Shown here: positions 35,196 to 43,251 of the stretch, piece after piece
How the letters are laid out: every line of letters starts with the position of its first letter
How positions within the stretch are numbered: the first letter of the stretch is position 1
Assembly: GCA_964230215.1 (NCBI GenBank)
Contig: CAXRGQ010000016.1
Span: forward strand, 310,001 to 374,000
Source: JAUILH01 sp964230215
GTDB lineage: Bacteria; Bacteroidota; Bacteroidia; Flavobacteriales_D; JAUILH01
DNA length: 64,000 bases
Reading direction: 5' to 3'
Translations under genes and position numbers: made by a program
Notes under the pieces: generated by a model
Database searches by the model: none
What the model was told of the DNA's origin: nothing
Seen by the model: only the letters and a program-made list of their open reading frames with translations

Positions 35196-35624
35196 ATGAA
35201 GAATATAAAAATAGTAATTGTTGAAGATGACCTTTATTACAATAAGGCACTCACTAAATATGTACAAACCATTTGTAACGAGAAAACTTATAGTGGACTC
35301 AAGTTTGAAATATGTTCTTATCTGAACGCACATGACTGTATTGAAGCCATGGATGATAGTATGGATATTATGATTCTTGACTATTTCCTAGTTAATCATG
35401 ACGAAGAAGATGTGTTAACTGGTGAAGATGTGCTAAAAGAACTCAAAACATACGCACCTAATTGTAAAGTAATTGTCGTGAGTGCTCAACAAAGTGCTTC
35501 TAAAACTGCACACTTAATGCGCAACGGCATCTATGATTACGTTGATAAAAATGTGAGTTCGAAAAACAGAGTTGGTGCTTTGCTACAAAAATTATTGCGT
35601 ACGGAATTTTTACAACCAGCCTAA
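35196..35624 (+). CDS. Single-domain response regulator
   Basis: 142 residues, REC only: acidic pocket Glu10/Asp11/Asp12 (IVEDDLYYN), phospho-acceptor Asp62 (IMILDYFL) and a lysine near 118 (YVDKNVSSK). The ATG at 35196 is chosen because the sigma-54 promoter lies upstream of it. It has an insertion after the phospho-acceptor (NHDEEDVLTGED) relative to the product of 30754. First gene of the second operon, followed by two predicted outer-membrane proteins. Confidence 0.9.
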   Translation: MKNIKIVIVEDDLYYNKALTKYVQTICNEKTYSGLKFEICSYLNAHDCIEAMDDSMDIMILDYFLVNHDEEDVLTGEDVLKELKTYAPNCKVIVVSAQQSASKTAHLMRNGIYDYVDKNVSSKNRVGALLQKLLRTEFLQPA

Positions 35625-35650
35625 GTATAACTTTTAAAATACCAGATAAA

Positions 35651-36325
35651 ATGAAAACTACACGAATAAAACTATTAATAGCCGGATTTATAAGTCTGGT
35701 GAGTTCTGAAATTTTTGCACAAAGCTCAGGATTTCATTACGGTGGACGTTTTGCCCTTGGTGAGAGTAAGCTAATAATGGATGGCGCCACTGGAGAAGAA
35801 AGCAAGCTCCTGATTAGTGGGGGTATTGCTACTAACTACCAATTCAACCGCATAGTGGGTATAAAAGCTGACTTTTTATTGACTGGCAAGGGAGGTAAAT
35901 ACAGCGGTACCACTTACGAATCAGGTCCACTAGGAGAAACAGCTTATCACTATCAGGATAATTACAAACTCTTATATGGTGAGCTTCCAATTATGGGTAA
36001 ACTAGCTCTACCACTAGGTGAGAACTTACAAGTAGAAGCTTTCGCCGGACCAAGCATCAACTTTAATTTAATTGGCTTACAAGATCGTGTGTATGATAAT
36101 AGAAATTATCATGAGGACAATGGCTACTATGATGCTAGGATGCAGAACCTTGAGACTGTTCATTACGGAATGGTGTATGGTGCAGGAATAGACGTACTAA
36201 ACGAAGGCGGCAGAACTCTATTTCTAGATTTTAGATTGAGTAGATCCATGGGGACCATTGGTACAATTAACGGATATGAAACCTCAAGTAACTACTTTAT
36301 GGTCGGTGCCGGCTATATGTTTTAA
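35651..36325 (+). CDS. Outer-membrane beta-barrel (porin-family) protein
   Basis: 224 residues. A signal peptide (LLIAGFISLVSSEIFAQ) precedes a barrel of the OMP_b-brl_2 type: FHYGGRFALGESKL, LPIMGKLALPLG, VEAFAGPSINF and a C-terminal strand YFMVGAGYMF ending in Phe. These barrels are common in Bacteroidetes and usually of unknown role. Co-transcribed 26 bases after the REC gene, so a likely output of the sigma-54 circuit. Confidence 0.82.
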   Translation: MKTTRIKLLIAGFISLVSSEIFAQSSGFHYGGRFALGESKLIMDGATGEESKLLISGGIATNYQFNRIVGIKADFLLTGKGGKYSGTTYESGPLGETAYHYQDNYKLLYGELPIMGKLALPLGENLQVEAFAGPSINFNLIGLQDRVYDNRNYHEDNGYYDARMQNLETVHYGMVYGAGIDVLNEGGRTLFLDFRLSRSMGTIGTINGYETSSNYFMVGAGYMF

Positions 36326-36356
36326 TCCTAATTACTAACTAATTAAACATAATATT

Positions 36357-36872
36357 ATGAAACGAATTACAAGTATATTATTCGCCCTATTTATAAGTAT
36401 AACTGGGCACACACAAGATGGTTTAGCCATTGAAGGTCAATCTTACAAAACAGCTATAGGACTGAGAGCGGGAGGAACCTCCGGACTTACTGTAAAACAC
36501 TTTGTTGGCAATAGAGCCGCAATTGAGGGTATTGTAGGTGTCTGGAATAGAGGATTGAGCGCAACAGTACTATACGAACGTCACATAAATGCCTTTGATG
36601 TTTCAGGACTTAACTGGTACTACGGTGGAGGTGGACACATTGCCTTTAGAACAGGTCACTATGTAGGACTTTATCATGAAAATCATCCGCATTACTACCG
36701 CTATAATGAAAGCATGACCCTAGGTGTTGATGGTGTTATAGGGCTTGAATACAAGGTAAGAAACGCACCGTTTGCATTCAGTCTTGACTTTAAACCATTT
36801 ATAGAAGTAAACTCAGAATATGGAGCATGGACAGGTTTAGATCCTGGTTTGGGTATAAAAGTAACCCTATAG
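36357..36872 (+). CDS. Small secreted outer-membrane protein
   Basis: 171 residues. A signal peptide (LFALFISITGHTQ) is followed by a Gly- and Tyr-rich body with paired strands (YKTAIGLRAGGTSGLTVKHF, LNWYYGGGGHIAF) and an end strand LDPGLGIKVTL. It looks like a small barrel, but I do not recognise the family. Last gene of the second sigma-54 operon, before a terminator. Confidence 0.7.
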   Translation: MKRITSILFALFISITGHTQDGLAIEGQSYKTAIGLRAGGTSGLTVKHFVGNRAAIEGIVGVWNRGLSATVLYERHINAFDVSGLNWYYGGGGHIAFRTGHYVGLYHENHPHYYRYNESMTLGVDGVIGLEYKVRNAPFAFSLDFKPFIEVNSEYGAWTGLDPGLGIKVTL

Positions 36873-36895
36873 ATTCCATGTAGTTTGTTTGTTGG

Positions 36896-36924
36896 ATCCC
36901 CAGATTTATGCTGGGGATTTTTTC
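36896..36924 (+). terminator. Terminator of the second sigma-54 operon
   Basis: The stem ATCCCCAG / CTGGGGAT with an ATTTATG loop is followed by T-rich sequence. It closes the 35196-36872 operon. Confidence 0.88.
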
Positions 36925-36996
36925 TTCGTAACATACTGAATGCCTAAAATCAATACTGGAAAGTAACCTTTACATTGTATCTCAGTACAAGCTTAA

Positions 36997-37950
36997 ATGC
37001 AATCAGTCTGGATTACTCGCATACTATTACTCTTGATATTTCAAGTTCAGCCGCTTATTTCTTATTGTCAGTTAAATGAAGTAAAGAATTTTGGCAAGAA
37101 TCCGGGAAACCTAAAGATGTACATGCATATGCCTAAAATTTTCATCGATTCTACTGCATTACCGCTTGTAGTTGCCTTACATGGATGTTATCAAGATGCC
37201 AGTGAAATTGCCAATGAGAGTGGATGGAATTCGCTTGCCGATAAATACGGTTTTGTGGTTATTTATCCTGAACAAAAAAGAGTGAATAATGGGTACAAAT
37301 GCTTTAACTGGTTTAGATCAGCCGACAATAAGAGAGATAAAGGTGAATCCGCCTCAATAAAGGAAATGATTGATTATACTATAAATGGTTCTCTTATAGA
37401 TACTAGTAGAATTTACATTTATGGATTGTCTGCAGGAGCAGTTATGACGGTTCAAATGTTGGGTAACTATCCCGAATTGTTTAATGCTGGTGTAACCCTT
37501 GCTGGTGCACCCTATAATAGTGCAAATAACTCAATGGAAGCCATGAAAGCCATGATTAATGGAATTGATAAAGACTCGACTGAGTTAACAGCAGGAATGA
37601 ACGCCGAAAAATATCCTAAACTTATCATTGGTCATGGTACGGCAGATAATGTGGTAGAGTATGACAATTCATTAGTTTTACTTGCTCAATGGTGTGCGCT
37701 ACACAAGATTAAATCATCCCCAAAAACGGAAGAATGTAACTTTATGATGAATGAAAATGTATGTAGATTTGCATACGGAAATCAGGATGTTATCTTTTAT
37801 AGATATTTAAATATTGGACATGTATTACCTGTGGATCCCGGTGAAGGCGAATTTAATGGAGGACATATTGGTCGGTTTGCGAAAGATTTTGATTTTTTCT
37901 CGACTTACTACATAGCCAAAGATTTACAACTAATCCCAGATTCAGAATGA
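36997..37950 (+). CDS. Secreted PHB-depolymerase / feruloyl-esterase family esterase
   Basis: 317 residues with a signal peptide (LLLLIFQVQPLISYC). An alpha/beta hydrolase of the Esterase_PHB (LpqC) type follows: LVVALHGCYQDA oxyanion region, nucleophile Ser145 in YGLSAGAV, an acid in HGTADNVV and a catalytic His in NIGHVLP. The family cleaves extracellular esters such as feruloylated xylans or polyhydroxyalkanoates; the substrate here is not determinable. The stop overlaps the DUF2490 gene by four bases. Confidence 0.85.
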   Translation: MQSVWITRILLLLIFQVQPLISYCQLNEVKNFGKNPGNLKMYMHMPKIFIDSTALPLVVALHGCYQDASEIANESGWNSLADKYGFVVIYPEQKRVNNGYKCFNWFRSADNKRDKGESASIKEMIDYTINGSLIDTSRIYIYGLSAGAVMTVQMLGNYPELFNAGVTLAGAPYNSANNSMEAMKAMINGIDKDSTELTAGMNAEKYPKLIIGHGTADNVVEYDNSLVLLAQWCALHKIKSSPKTEECNFMMNENVCRFAYGNQDVIFYRYLNIGHVLPVDPGEGEFNGGHIGRFAKDFDFFSTYYIAKDLQLIPDSE

Positions 37951-38606
37951 GACGACTTTATATACTAGTCATATTAGGTTTTATTAGCAATAATATTGCA
38001 GCACAAGACAGCCACTTAGGTGCATGGTACATTTACTTTGGCGATATTAAAGTCAAAGAGAAATTTCATATTCATTATGAGGCACAATACCGGAATTATG
38101 ATATGATGGGTGATTTAGAACAGTTATTATTGCGCACTGGGATTGGCTATGATATTAACAATCATCATCAAGTACTTCTTGGCTATGGCAATATAACTGC
38201 GGAAAACTACACAGGGTACTTTGATGAAAAAACACGGACTAATGAAAATAGGATTTTCCAACAATACATAGGCAAACATAACCATGGCAGATTTTCATTT
38301 CTTCATAGAGTAAGGTTTGAACAGCGGTTTTTTAAGAATGATTTCTTAACCCGTTTTAGGTATTTTATTGCACCAAAAATTGCTCTAAATAACAAAGCTT
38401 TTGACGATAACACTGTATACTTGAGTCTCTACAATGAAATATTCATTGGAGGGCGTGAAGATTATCAATTCAATATAAACCGTGTTTACGGAGGAGTTGG
38501 ATACAAACTCAATTCAAAGCTTAAATTTGAAATTGGATATATGAATCAAATGTTTAAATTGTTTAATAGAGATCAGTTAAATTTTATTTGTGCACTAAAC
38601 TTATAG
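37947..38606 (+). CDS. DUF2490 family protein, predicted outer-membrane barrel
   Basis: 219 residues with a short signal peptide (NNIAAQ). Motifs typical of DUF2490 are LGAWYIYFGDIKVKEKFH, HYEAQYRNYD, LLRTGIGYDIN and RFRYFIAPKIAL, with strong amphipathic strands. Bacteroidetes members are taken to be outer-membrane barrels with no known substrate. It overlaps the esterase by four bases and is followed three bases later by a lipoprotein, so the three may work together. Confidence 0.82.
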   Translation: MRRLYILVILGFISNNIAAQDSHLGAWYIYFGDIKVKEKFHIHYEAQYRNYDMMGDLEQLLLRTGIGYDINNHHQVLLGYGNITAENYTGYFDEKTRTNENRIFQQYIGKHNHGRFSFLHRVRFEQRFFKNDFLTRFRYFIAPKIALNNKAFDDNTVYLSLYNEIFIGGREDYQFNINRVYGGVGYKLNSKLKFEIGYMNQMFKLFNRDQLNFICALNL

Positions 38607-38609
38607 AAA

Positions 38610-39146
38610 ATGACACGCATATTTTTATTAATTGCCTTATCATCTATGCTTTTACAATCTTGCAGAAAAGCAGATAGATTGACCCAATTTAATGTACAAT
38701 ACACAAGTACAGCTACAATATCGAGCTCTGCCACAGTGAGCGTGCCTTTTGTAGTTATTACACCGGATGTTGAAACGAATTCGGAAGCAACTTTTGCGGT
38801 GAACGACACGAGAAAAGACAAGATTCAAGAAATACAATTGACTTCATTAAACATACAAATTACAAACCCTCAATCACAAGACTTCAATTTTCTTAAAGAA
38901 GTGGAAATATTTATTAATGCAGATGGGCTAAGTGAGATTTTATTGGCTAGCAAGTATAATCTTCAAAACACCAATACACAGTATTTAGAACTTGACGTAA
39001 GTGAAAACGACTTTCAAGAGTACATCAAAAAGGAAGAGTTTACTCTGCGCGTGAGAACTGTAACAGATGAGGCATTGCTAAATGATGTTGACATTGAAAT
39101 AAACAGCGATTTCTGGGTGAACGCCAAGCTAATTGGCAAAGCCTAA
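38610..39146 (+). CDS. Hypothetical lipoprotein
   Basis: 178 residues. The lipobox LLQSC gives Cys18. The mature part is Thr/Ser- and Asn-rich with beta character (VQYTSTATISSSATVSVPFV) and no motif I recognise. Third gene of an apparent esterase-DUF2490-lipoprotein operon. It converges on the YeeE gene with a four-base overlap. Confidence 0.72.
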   Translation: MTRIFLLIALSSMLLQSCRKADRLTQFNVQYTSTATISSSATVSVPFVVITPDVETNSEATFAVNDTRKDKIQEIQLTSLNIQITNPQSQDFNFLKEVEIFINADGLSEILLASKYNLQNTNTQYLELDVSENDFQEYIKKEEFTLRVRTVTDEALLNDVDIEINSDFWVNAKLIGKA

Positions 39147-39559
39147 TGTGGTAATTTCGCTCTCAATAGACCGTATAAAAACGTACCGATCAACGCCCCC
39201 GCAATTACAATTAAAATACTCCACACACCTGTTCCCACTAAAACAAACATAGGTCCAGGACACGCACCACTTAGCGCCCAGCCCAACCCGAATATAGTTC
39301 CTCCAAGGATATACCTCCAATAGGATTTATGCTTTGGTGTAAAGGTGATTTCTACGCCATCTACATCTTTCATTTTGTATCGTTTGATAAGCTGAACCGC
39401 CACAAGTCCAAGAGCTACAGCTGTTCCTATAATACCGTACATATGAAACGACTCAAATCTGAACATTTCAAAAATTCGGTACCATGAAACCGCCTGTGAT
39501 TTGAACATAATTATGCCAAATAACAAACCAACACTAAATAATCTAATTCCTTTCATCAC
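39143..39559 (-). CDS. YeeE/YedE-type transporter, C-terminal half (DUF6691-like)
   Basis: 138 residues with four membrane segments. The motif ALSGACPGP (Cys about 108) matches the C-terminal half of YeeE/YedE proteins, whose conserved cysteines guide thiosulfate in the structurally known TsuA. The partner half is the gene ending at 39560, one base upstream. Together they should form one inner-membrane sulfur-compound transporter split into two chains. Last gene of the rhodanese operon. Confidence 0.85.
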   Translation of the reverse strand: MMKGIRLFSVGLLFGIIMFKSQAVSWYRIFEMFRFESFHMYGIIGTAVALGLVAVQLIKRYKMKDVDGVEITFTPKHKSYWRYILGGTIFGLGWALSGACPGPMFVLVGTGVWSILIVIAGALIGTFLYGLLRAKLPH

Positions 39560-40114
39560 TTAAAATATTATTGGCAATAGCACATGCGTCATGAATAATC
39601 CTCCTATAAAGAAACCAATCACAGCAATAAGCGATGGTAACTGTAAATCACTTAATCCACTGATGGCATGACCACTTGTACATCCACCTGCATACCGCGA
39701 TCCAAAACCAACCAAAACACCCGCCAATAACAGTATCCCGACAACAGATATATCCATGTTCTCAAAACTGTACAATTCGGATGGAACATACGCATCCCCG
39801 GCATTGTTGAAGCCCATTTCCTTAAGTGCCACAACAGTGTCAGGGTTTAAATCTATTTTGCTTGATGTGCTCAGGAATTCGCTTGCTACAAATCCTCCCA
39901 CAATCGCTCCTGCCACTACAATTAGATTCCATCTTTGAGATTTCCAATCGAACTTAAAGAAGTCAGCAAATTTACCTGCGCCTCCAATGGTGCATAAGGT
40001 TCTGAGATTGGCCGACATTCCAAAATTCTTACCCAGTCCTAATAATAAGAACATCACCAATGCAATCAAGGGACCAGAAACGTACCATGGCCATGGTTCT
40101 AAAATAAATTCCAT
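39560..40114 (-). CDS. YeeE/YedE-type transporter, N-terminal half
   Basis: 184 residues, four to five membrane segments, with the signature RYAGGCTSGHAISG (Cys145) of YeeE/YedE transporters. Cys41 is another membrane-region cysteine. Homologues import thiosulfate or related sulfur species. It is encoded directly upstream of its C-terminal half and five bases after the universal stress protein gene. Confidence 0.88.
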   Translation of the reverse strand: MEFILEPWPWYVSGPLIALVMFLLLGLGKNFGMSANLRTLCTIGGAGKFADFFKFDWKSQRWNLIVVAGAIVGGFVASEFLSTSSKIDLNPDTVVALKEMGFNNAGDAYVPSELYSFENMDISVVGILLLAGVLVGFGSRYAGGCTSGHAISGLSDLQLPSLIAVIGFFIGGLFMTHVLLPIIF

Positions 40115-40119
40115 ATCGA

Positions 40120-40950
40120 TTAATAAATAAGAATTGGGGCAGCTATATGGTTGAGGATGTTTGCCTCTAATTGCCCATTTAACATTGAGTATTCCTTGTT
40201 TTTCGCGTGCTGCTTAAATGCACTAATGCACGGATTATGTTTGCTAATTAGAAACTGAACACCATCAAATGCTGTTTCTGCCTCCGCCACAACAAACTCC
40301 ACATTCTTTGCCTCCAGGTTATTCTTGCTCACATAAGACGTCATTTCTCTGATAATGTCTTCCTCGCTAGCATTACTTTTATCGGTATTAATCCGAGCAA
40401 GTAATAAATCTAAATCAAAAGCACTTATTAAGGATTTTATTACATCCAAGTCCTCCGTTATGGCGCGTTTAAACTCCCCTACAATCATTATTTTATCCAT
40501 CACCATCTTGGATCTATCACATTTCAATGATAGTAATGGCTTACCACTTGTCTCCATTAATTCATGGACAAAACTATGTGTAAATACGTCTTCGAAAACA
40601 GTTGTTTCATGTGCTCCTGAGACTATTAAATCAACATCTTTCTCTGAGGCAAAACTGCGAATAATACGGTGAGGATTACCGACTAAAGACTGAACCTCAA
40701 CATTATTCATATTGATATACGCATTCTTTATTGAGGCCTGATTCTCATTCGCTTTATTATGATAGGCAGATAGATCAAATTCGGTACAAAAATCCAATAC
40801 TTGACCATTCTCTTTTAGCGGAATTTCTCCGGGTACAGAAACTACATTCAGGGCAAGGAGATTACCTCCCAGTCCCGAATGTAACTTACTTGCAAAGCTA
40901 TTAACATGAGCGTCAATCTCCCCCATTTTATGTAAGGCAAGAATATTCAT
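40120..40950 (-). CDS. Universal stress protein family protein
   Basis: 276 residues that look like two USP-type alpha/beta domains: an N-terminal half with VDLIVSGAHET (a loop resembling the USP ATP site) and a more divergent C-terminal half. The N-terminal start MNILALHKMGEIDAHV is degenerate for USP, so ligand binding is doubtful. It is the second gene of the rhodanese-USP-YeeE operon, six bases from the rhodanese gene. Confidence 0.7.
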   Translation of the reverse strand: MNILALHKMGEIDAHVNSFASKLHSGLGGNLLALNVVSVPGEIPLKENGQVLDFCTEFDLSAYHNKANENQASIKNAYINMNNVEVQSLVGNPHRIIRSFASEKDVDLIVSGAHETTVFEDVFTHSFVHELMETSGKPLLSLKCDRSKMVMDKIMIVGEFKRAITEDLDVIKSLISAFDLDLLLARINTDKSNASEEDIIREMTSYVSKNNLEAKNVEFVVAEAETAFDGVQFLISKHNPCISAFKQHAKNKEYSMLNGQLEANILNHIAAPILIY

Positions 40951-40956
40951 AGAGAA

Positions 40957-41241
40957 TTACATTAAATTTTGCCATGCCCCTGCATTATGCGCTGTGATGT
41001 TGGCTCTTTGTAAATATGATTGTGCTTGTCCTGCTCTTCCTCCAGATCGACAAACCAGCACTACTTCTTCTCCCGCTTTAAGCTTTTTACTCCAAGACTC
41101 AATTTTATCCAAAGGCCAATTCTGCGATCCTTTTACGTGTCCACTTCTGAATTCTTGCGGTGTTCTTACGTCTATTACTTTAGCACCGCTTTCAACGATA
41201 GCTTTATAATCAACTTTAGTTCTATTAAATAATCCAAACAT
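40957..41241 (-). CDS. Rhodanese-like sulfurtransferase
   Basis: A 94-residue single rhodanese domain with KVIDVRTPQEFRSGHVKGS and the active-site loop VCRSGGRAG, whose Cys carries the persulfide. The ATG at 41241 is used because an upstream in-frame start at 41265 is a TTG. No signal peptide, so probably cytoplasmic. First gene of an operon with a USP-like protein and the YeeE transporter halves, suggesting handling of imported thiosulfate sulfane sulfur. Confidence 0.88.
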   Translation of the reverse strand: MFGLFNRTKVDYKAIVESGAKVIDVRTPQEFRSGHVKGSQNWPLDKIESWSKKLKAGEEVVLVCRSGGRAGQAQSYLQRANITAHNAGAWQNLM

Positions 41242-41304
41242 ATTTTTTGTGTTGCGATGGGGCAAACTAAATCACTCCATCTATTATTATCATTTTTGTT
41301 ACAA

Positions 41305-41343
41305 CAAATTTACAGCGGGATCATTTATCTTGGTGTAACCAAG
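41305..41343 (-). promoter_or_regulatory. Promoter and inverted repeat upstream of the rhodanese operon
   Basis: A perfect minus-7 box TAAATTTG (41312-41305) on the minus strand. Just upstream is the inverted repeat CTTGGT-GTA-ACCAAG (41329-41343), whose centre is about 35 bases before the predicted RNA start, over the minus-33 region. The Crp/Fnr gene lies next to it and is the obvious candidate binder, although the repeat is not a standard TGA-N6-TCA box. Confidence 0.6.
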
Positions 41344-41390
41344 GTGACATAAAGGCATCAAACCTGTATTTTACATGGGAATTGAGGCTC

Positions 41391-42023
41391 CTAAAATTCC
41401 ATAACCTCTATTCTATTTCTTTTGATTTTCAGTTTGCCGTCCTTTTCCATCTTTTTAAGCAAACGAGAAATAACCACTCTAGAAGAGTTTAAGTCGTATG
41501 CTATATCCTGATGAGAAGTTTCTATTTCAGTGCTGCCAAGCACCTTCACCTTATCAGAAAGGTATTTAGAGAGACGTTCATCCATATTCATAAAAGCCAA
41601 GCTATCAATAGCTTCTAACATTTCCGAGAGTCTTGAGTTGTAACTTTCAAAAACATAGGAACGCCAGCTTGGATATTTTACCATCCAGTCGTCCATCTTA
41701 TTTGTAGGAACCACCACAATTTCAGAGTCGATTTCTGCAATGGCGCGAATCTCGCTTTTTGTATTCCCCAAGCAACACGTCATAGTCATGGCACAGGTAT
41801 CTCCTCTCTCTAGGTAATATAAAACAAGTTCATCGCCATCATCATCTTCTCTCATTACTTTGATTACACCGCTTATCATTATGGGCATCATTTCTATCTT
41901 CTGACCTAGATCAATGATAATATCTCCAGCCTTTATGACTTTCAACTTGCCACATTCAACAATTTCATCAATCAGTTTGTCTTCAAACAGAAATCCGTAG
42001 TTCTCTTGTAGTTTCTCTCTCAT
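41391..42023 (-). CDS. Crp/Fnr family transcription regulator
   Basis: 210 residues: a cyclic-nucleotide-binding-like beta-barrel (KAGDIIIDLGQK ... MISGVIKVM), a dimer helix (RLSEMLEAIDSLAF, MNMDERLSKYL) and a C-terminal HTH (HQDIAYDLNSSRVVISRLLKKM). It lacks the N-terminal Fe-S Cys cluster of FNR but has Cys77, Cys83 and Cys84 in DTCAMTMTCCLG within the sensor domain, which may be redox- or persulfide-responsive. It sits between the cbb3 genes and the rhodanese operon on the same strand. Confidence 0.92.
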   Translation of the reverse strand: MREKLQENYGFLFEDKLIDEIVECGKLKVIKAGDIIIDLGQKIEMMPIMISGVIKVMREDDDGDELVLYYLERGDTCAMTMTCCLGNTKSEIRAIAEIDSEIVVVPTNKMDDWMVKYPSWRSYVFESYNSRLSEMLEAIDSLAFMNMDERLSKYLSDKVKVLGSTEIETSHQDIAYDLNSSRVVISRLLKKMEKDGKLKIKRNRIEVMEF

Positions 42024-42071
42024 TTCGGGTATAATTCGGATGGTAAAGTTACTGAATAATGGGGGATATCA

Positions 42072-42812
42072 TTAATGACAAGATTTTTTTGGAGGTGCTG
42101 GTGCTACTTCTCCATCAGCAGTGTTTTGCTGCTCTAATTTCATAGTGTCTTGATGTGGGCTAAGGTAAGGAATGTCCATCCCCAATCCCCTCAACACAAA
42201 TAGAGCACCCACTATTATAGTCACCACTGGAAGAATTTTGGAAGGATTTAATTTCATCTTGGACACCATGAATCCTTTTATTAAAGGAAGTGCCGCCATC
42301 ATAGGAATAGTACCTAGGCCAAACAGTGCCATGTAAATGGCTCCGTCTACCGCGCTACCCGTTAGCAAAGCACCTGCTAATGCAAGGTAAACCAAGCCGC
42401 ATGGGAGCAAGCCATTCATTATTCCTAACAACAAAAAACCGAGTGAATTCTTAGAGGACAGTAAGGACCTAATCTTTGCCCGTAGCCATCCCATCCATGC
42501 GCTATTAGCAATGGATGATTTAAACGTTTTGGGAGCCACTAAGGGAAATAATACACTGAGCACCATTATGGCTCCTACAACTAATGAGACACCTTGATGA
42601 AGCCCTGCGAGATGAATTCCCATTCCAAACATCCCAAACACAAGTCCTATGATTGCATAGGTAATGACGCGCCCCAAGTTGTACAGGCTTACTATAGACA
42701 GTTTACCTAAGGCACTTCTTTTTTCTATGGGCAACACCATCGTTATAGGCCCGCACATACCTGCACAATGCAGACTACCCAAAAAACCAAATATTAGTGC
42801 GGTTGCAAACAT
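42072..42812 (-). CDS. TauE/DsbD_2-like membrane transporter of the cco cluster
   Basis: 246 residues, six to seven membrane segments. The N-terminal motif GFLGSLHCAGMCGP is typical of the DsbD_2/TauE-like proteins encoded after fixH in Bacteroidetes, and is often linked to copper or thiol handling for cbb3 assembly. A second MNGLLPCGLVYLALAGAL segment carries another Cys. The C-terminal tail ends in PPKKSCH, a possible metal ligand pair. Starts five bases after ccoH. Confidence 0.82.
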   Translation of the reverse strand: MFATALIFGFLGSLHCAGMCGPITMVLPIEKRSALGKLSIVSLYNLGRVITYAIIGLVFGMFGMGIHLAGLHQGVSLVVGAIMVLSVLFPLVAPKTFKSSIANSAWMGWLRAKIRSLLSSKNSLGFLLLGIMNGLLPCGLVYLALAGALLTGSAVDGAIYMALFGLGTIPMMAALPLIKGFMVSKMKLNPSKILPVVTIIVGALFVLRGLGMDIPYLSPHQDTMKLEQQNTADGEVAPAPPKKSCH

Positions 42813-42816
42813 ATTA

Positions 42817-43248
42817 CTATGGCTTTATCAATTGCTCGTAATAATAGGTCTTCCCTGCTACCTCAAGGTGAATTTTAATCACATTATTGCCGTCGGCTAA
42901 ATCACTAATTGGAAAGTTGAATGCCATTAAATTCTCTTTTATAGGATACTTTTTATCCTTTGCAGCATCACTAGGTACATAAATTTGAATTGCTCCATTC
43001 ATCTCTTGTCCATAAAAGTCTGAAGGGAAGTTAACTACTACTTCTTCGTTTTGCTTTACTACATTGAAACCACCAATTAAGTCACTGGTGTTTTGTTTTG
43101 CTTTTATGCGTGATTGGTAATCCAGTTCTTGTTGGTAATAGTCTTCGGCAACTAAATCCGACTCAACGCTAAACGAATTAATTACCATATATAGAATGAA
43201 TGCCATAAAGGCCATCATTCCAAACATTAATCTATATCCCCAGTTCAT
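42817..43248 (-). CDS. ccoH: CcoH/FixH cbb3 assembly protein
   Basis: 143 residues with one N-terminal membrane segment (LMFGMMAFMAFILYMVINSF), then EDYYQQELDYQSRI and a periplasmic beta-domain (FNFPISDLADGNNVIKIH). This is the FixH layout, required for assembly or stability of cbb3 oxidase. Located three bases after ccoG. Confidence 0.92.
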   Translation of the reverse strand: MNWGYRLMFGMMAFMAFILYMVINSFSVESDLVAEDYYQQELDYQSRIKAKQNTSDLIGGFNVVKQNEEVVVNFPSDFYGQEMNGAIQIYVPSDAAKDKKYPIKENLMAFNFPISDLADGNNVIKIHLEVAGKTYYYEQLIKP

Positions 43249-43251
43249 ATC

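Noticed and set aside
39129..39320. Second frame at the YeeE gene end
   Set aside because: Overlaps the transporter frame, has no membrane pattern and shares bases with two real genes.
41329..41343. Inverted repeat considered as a classical FNR box
   Set aside because: The spacing is CTTGGT-N3-ACCAAG, not TTGAT-N4-ATCAA or TGA-N6-TCA, so it is reported as an undefined operator and not as an FNR site.
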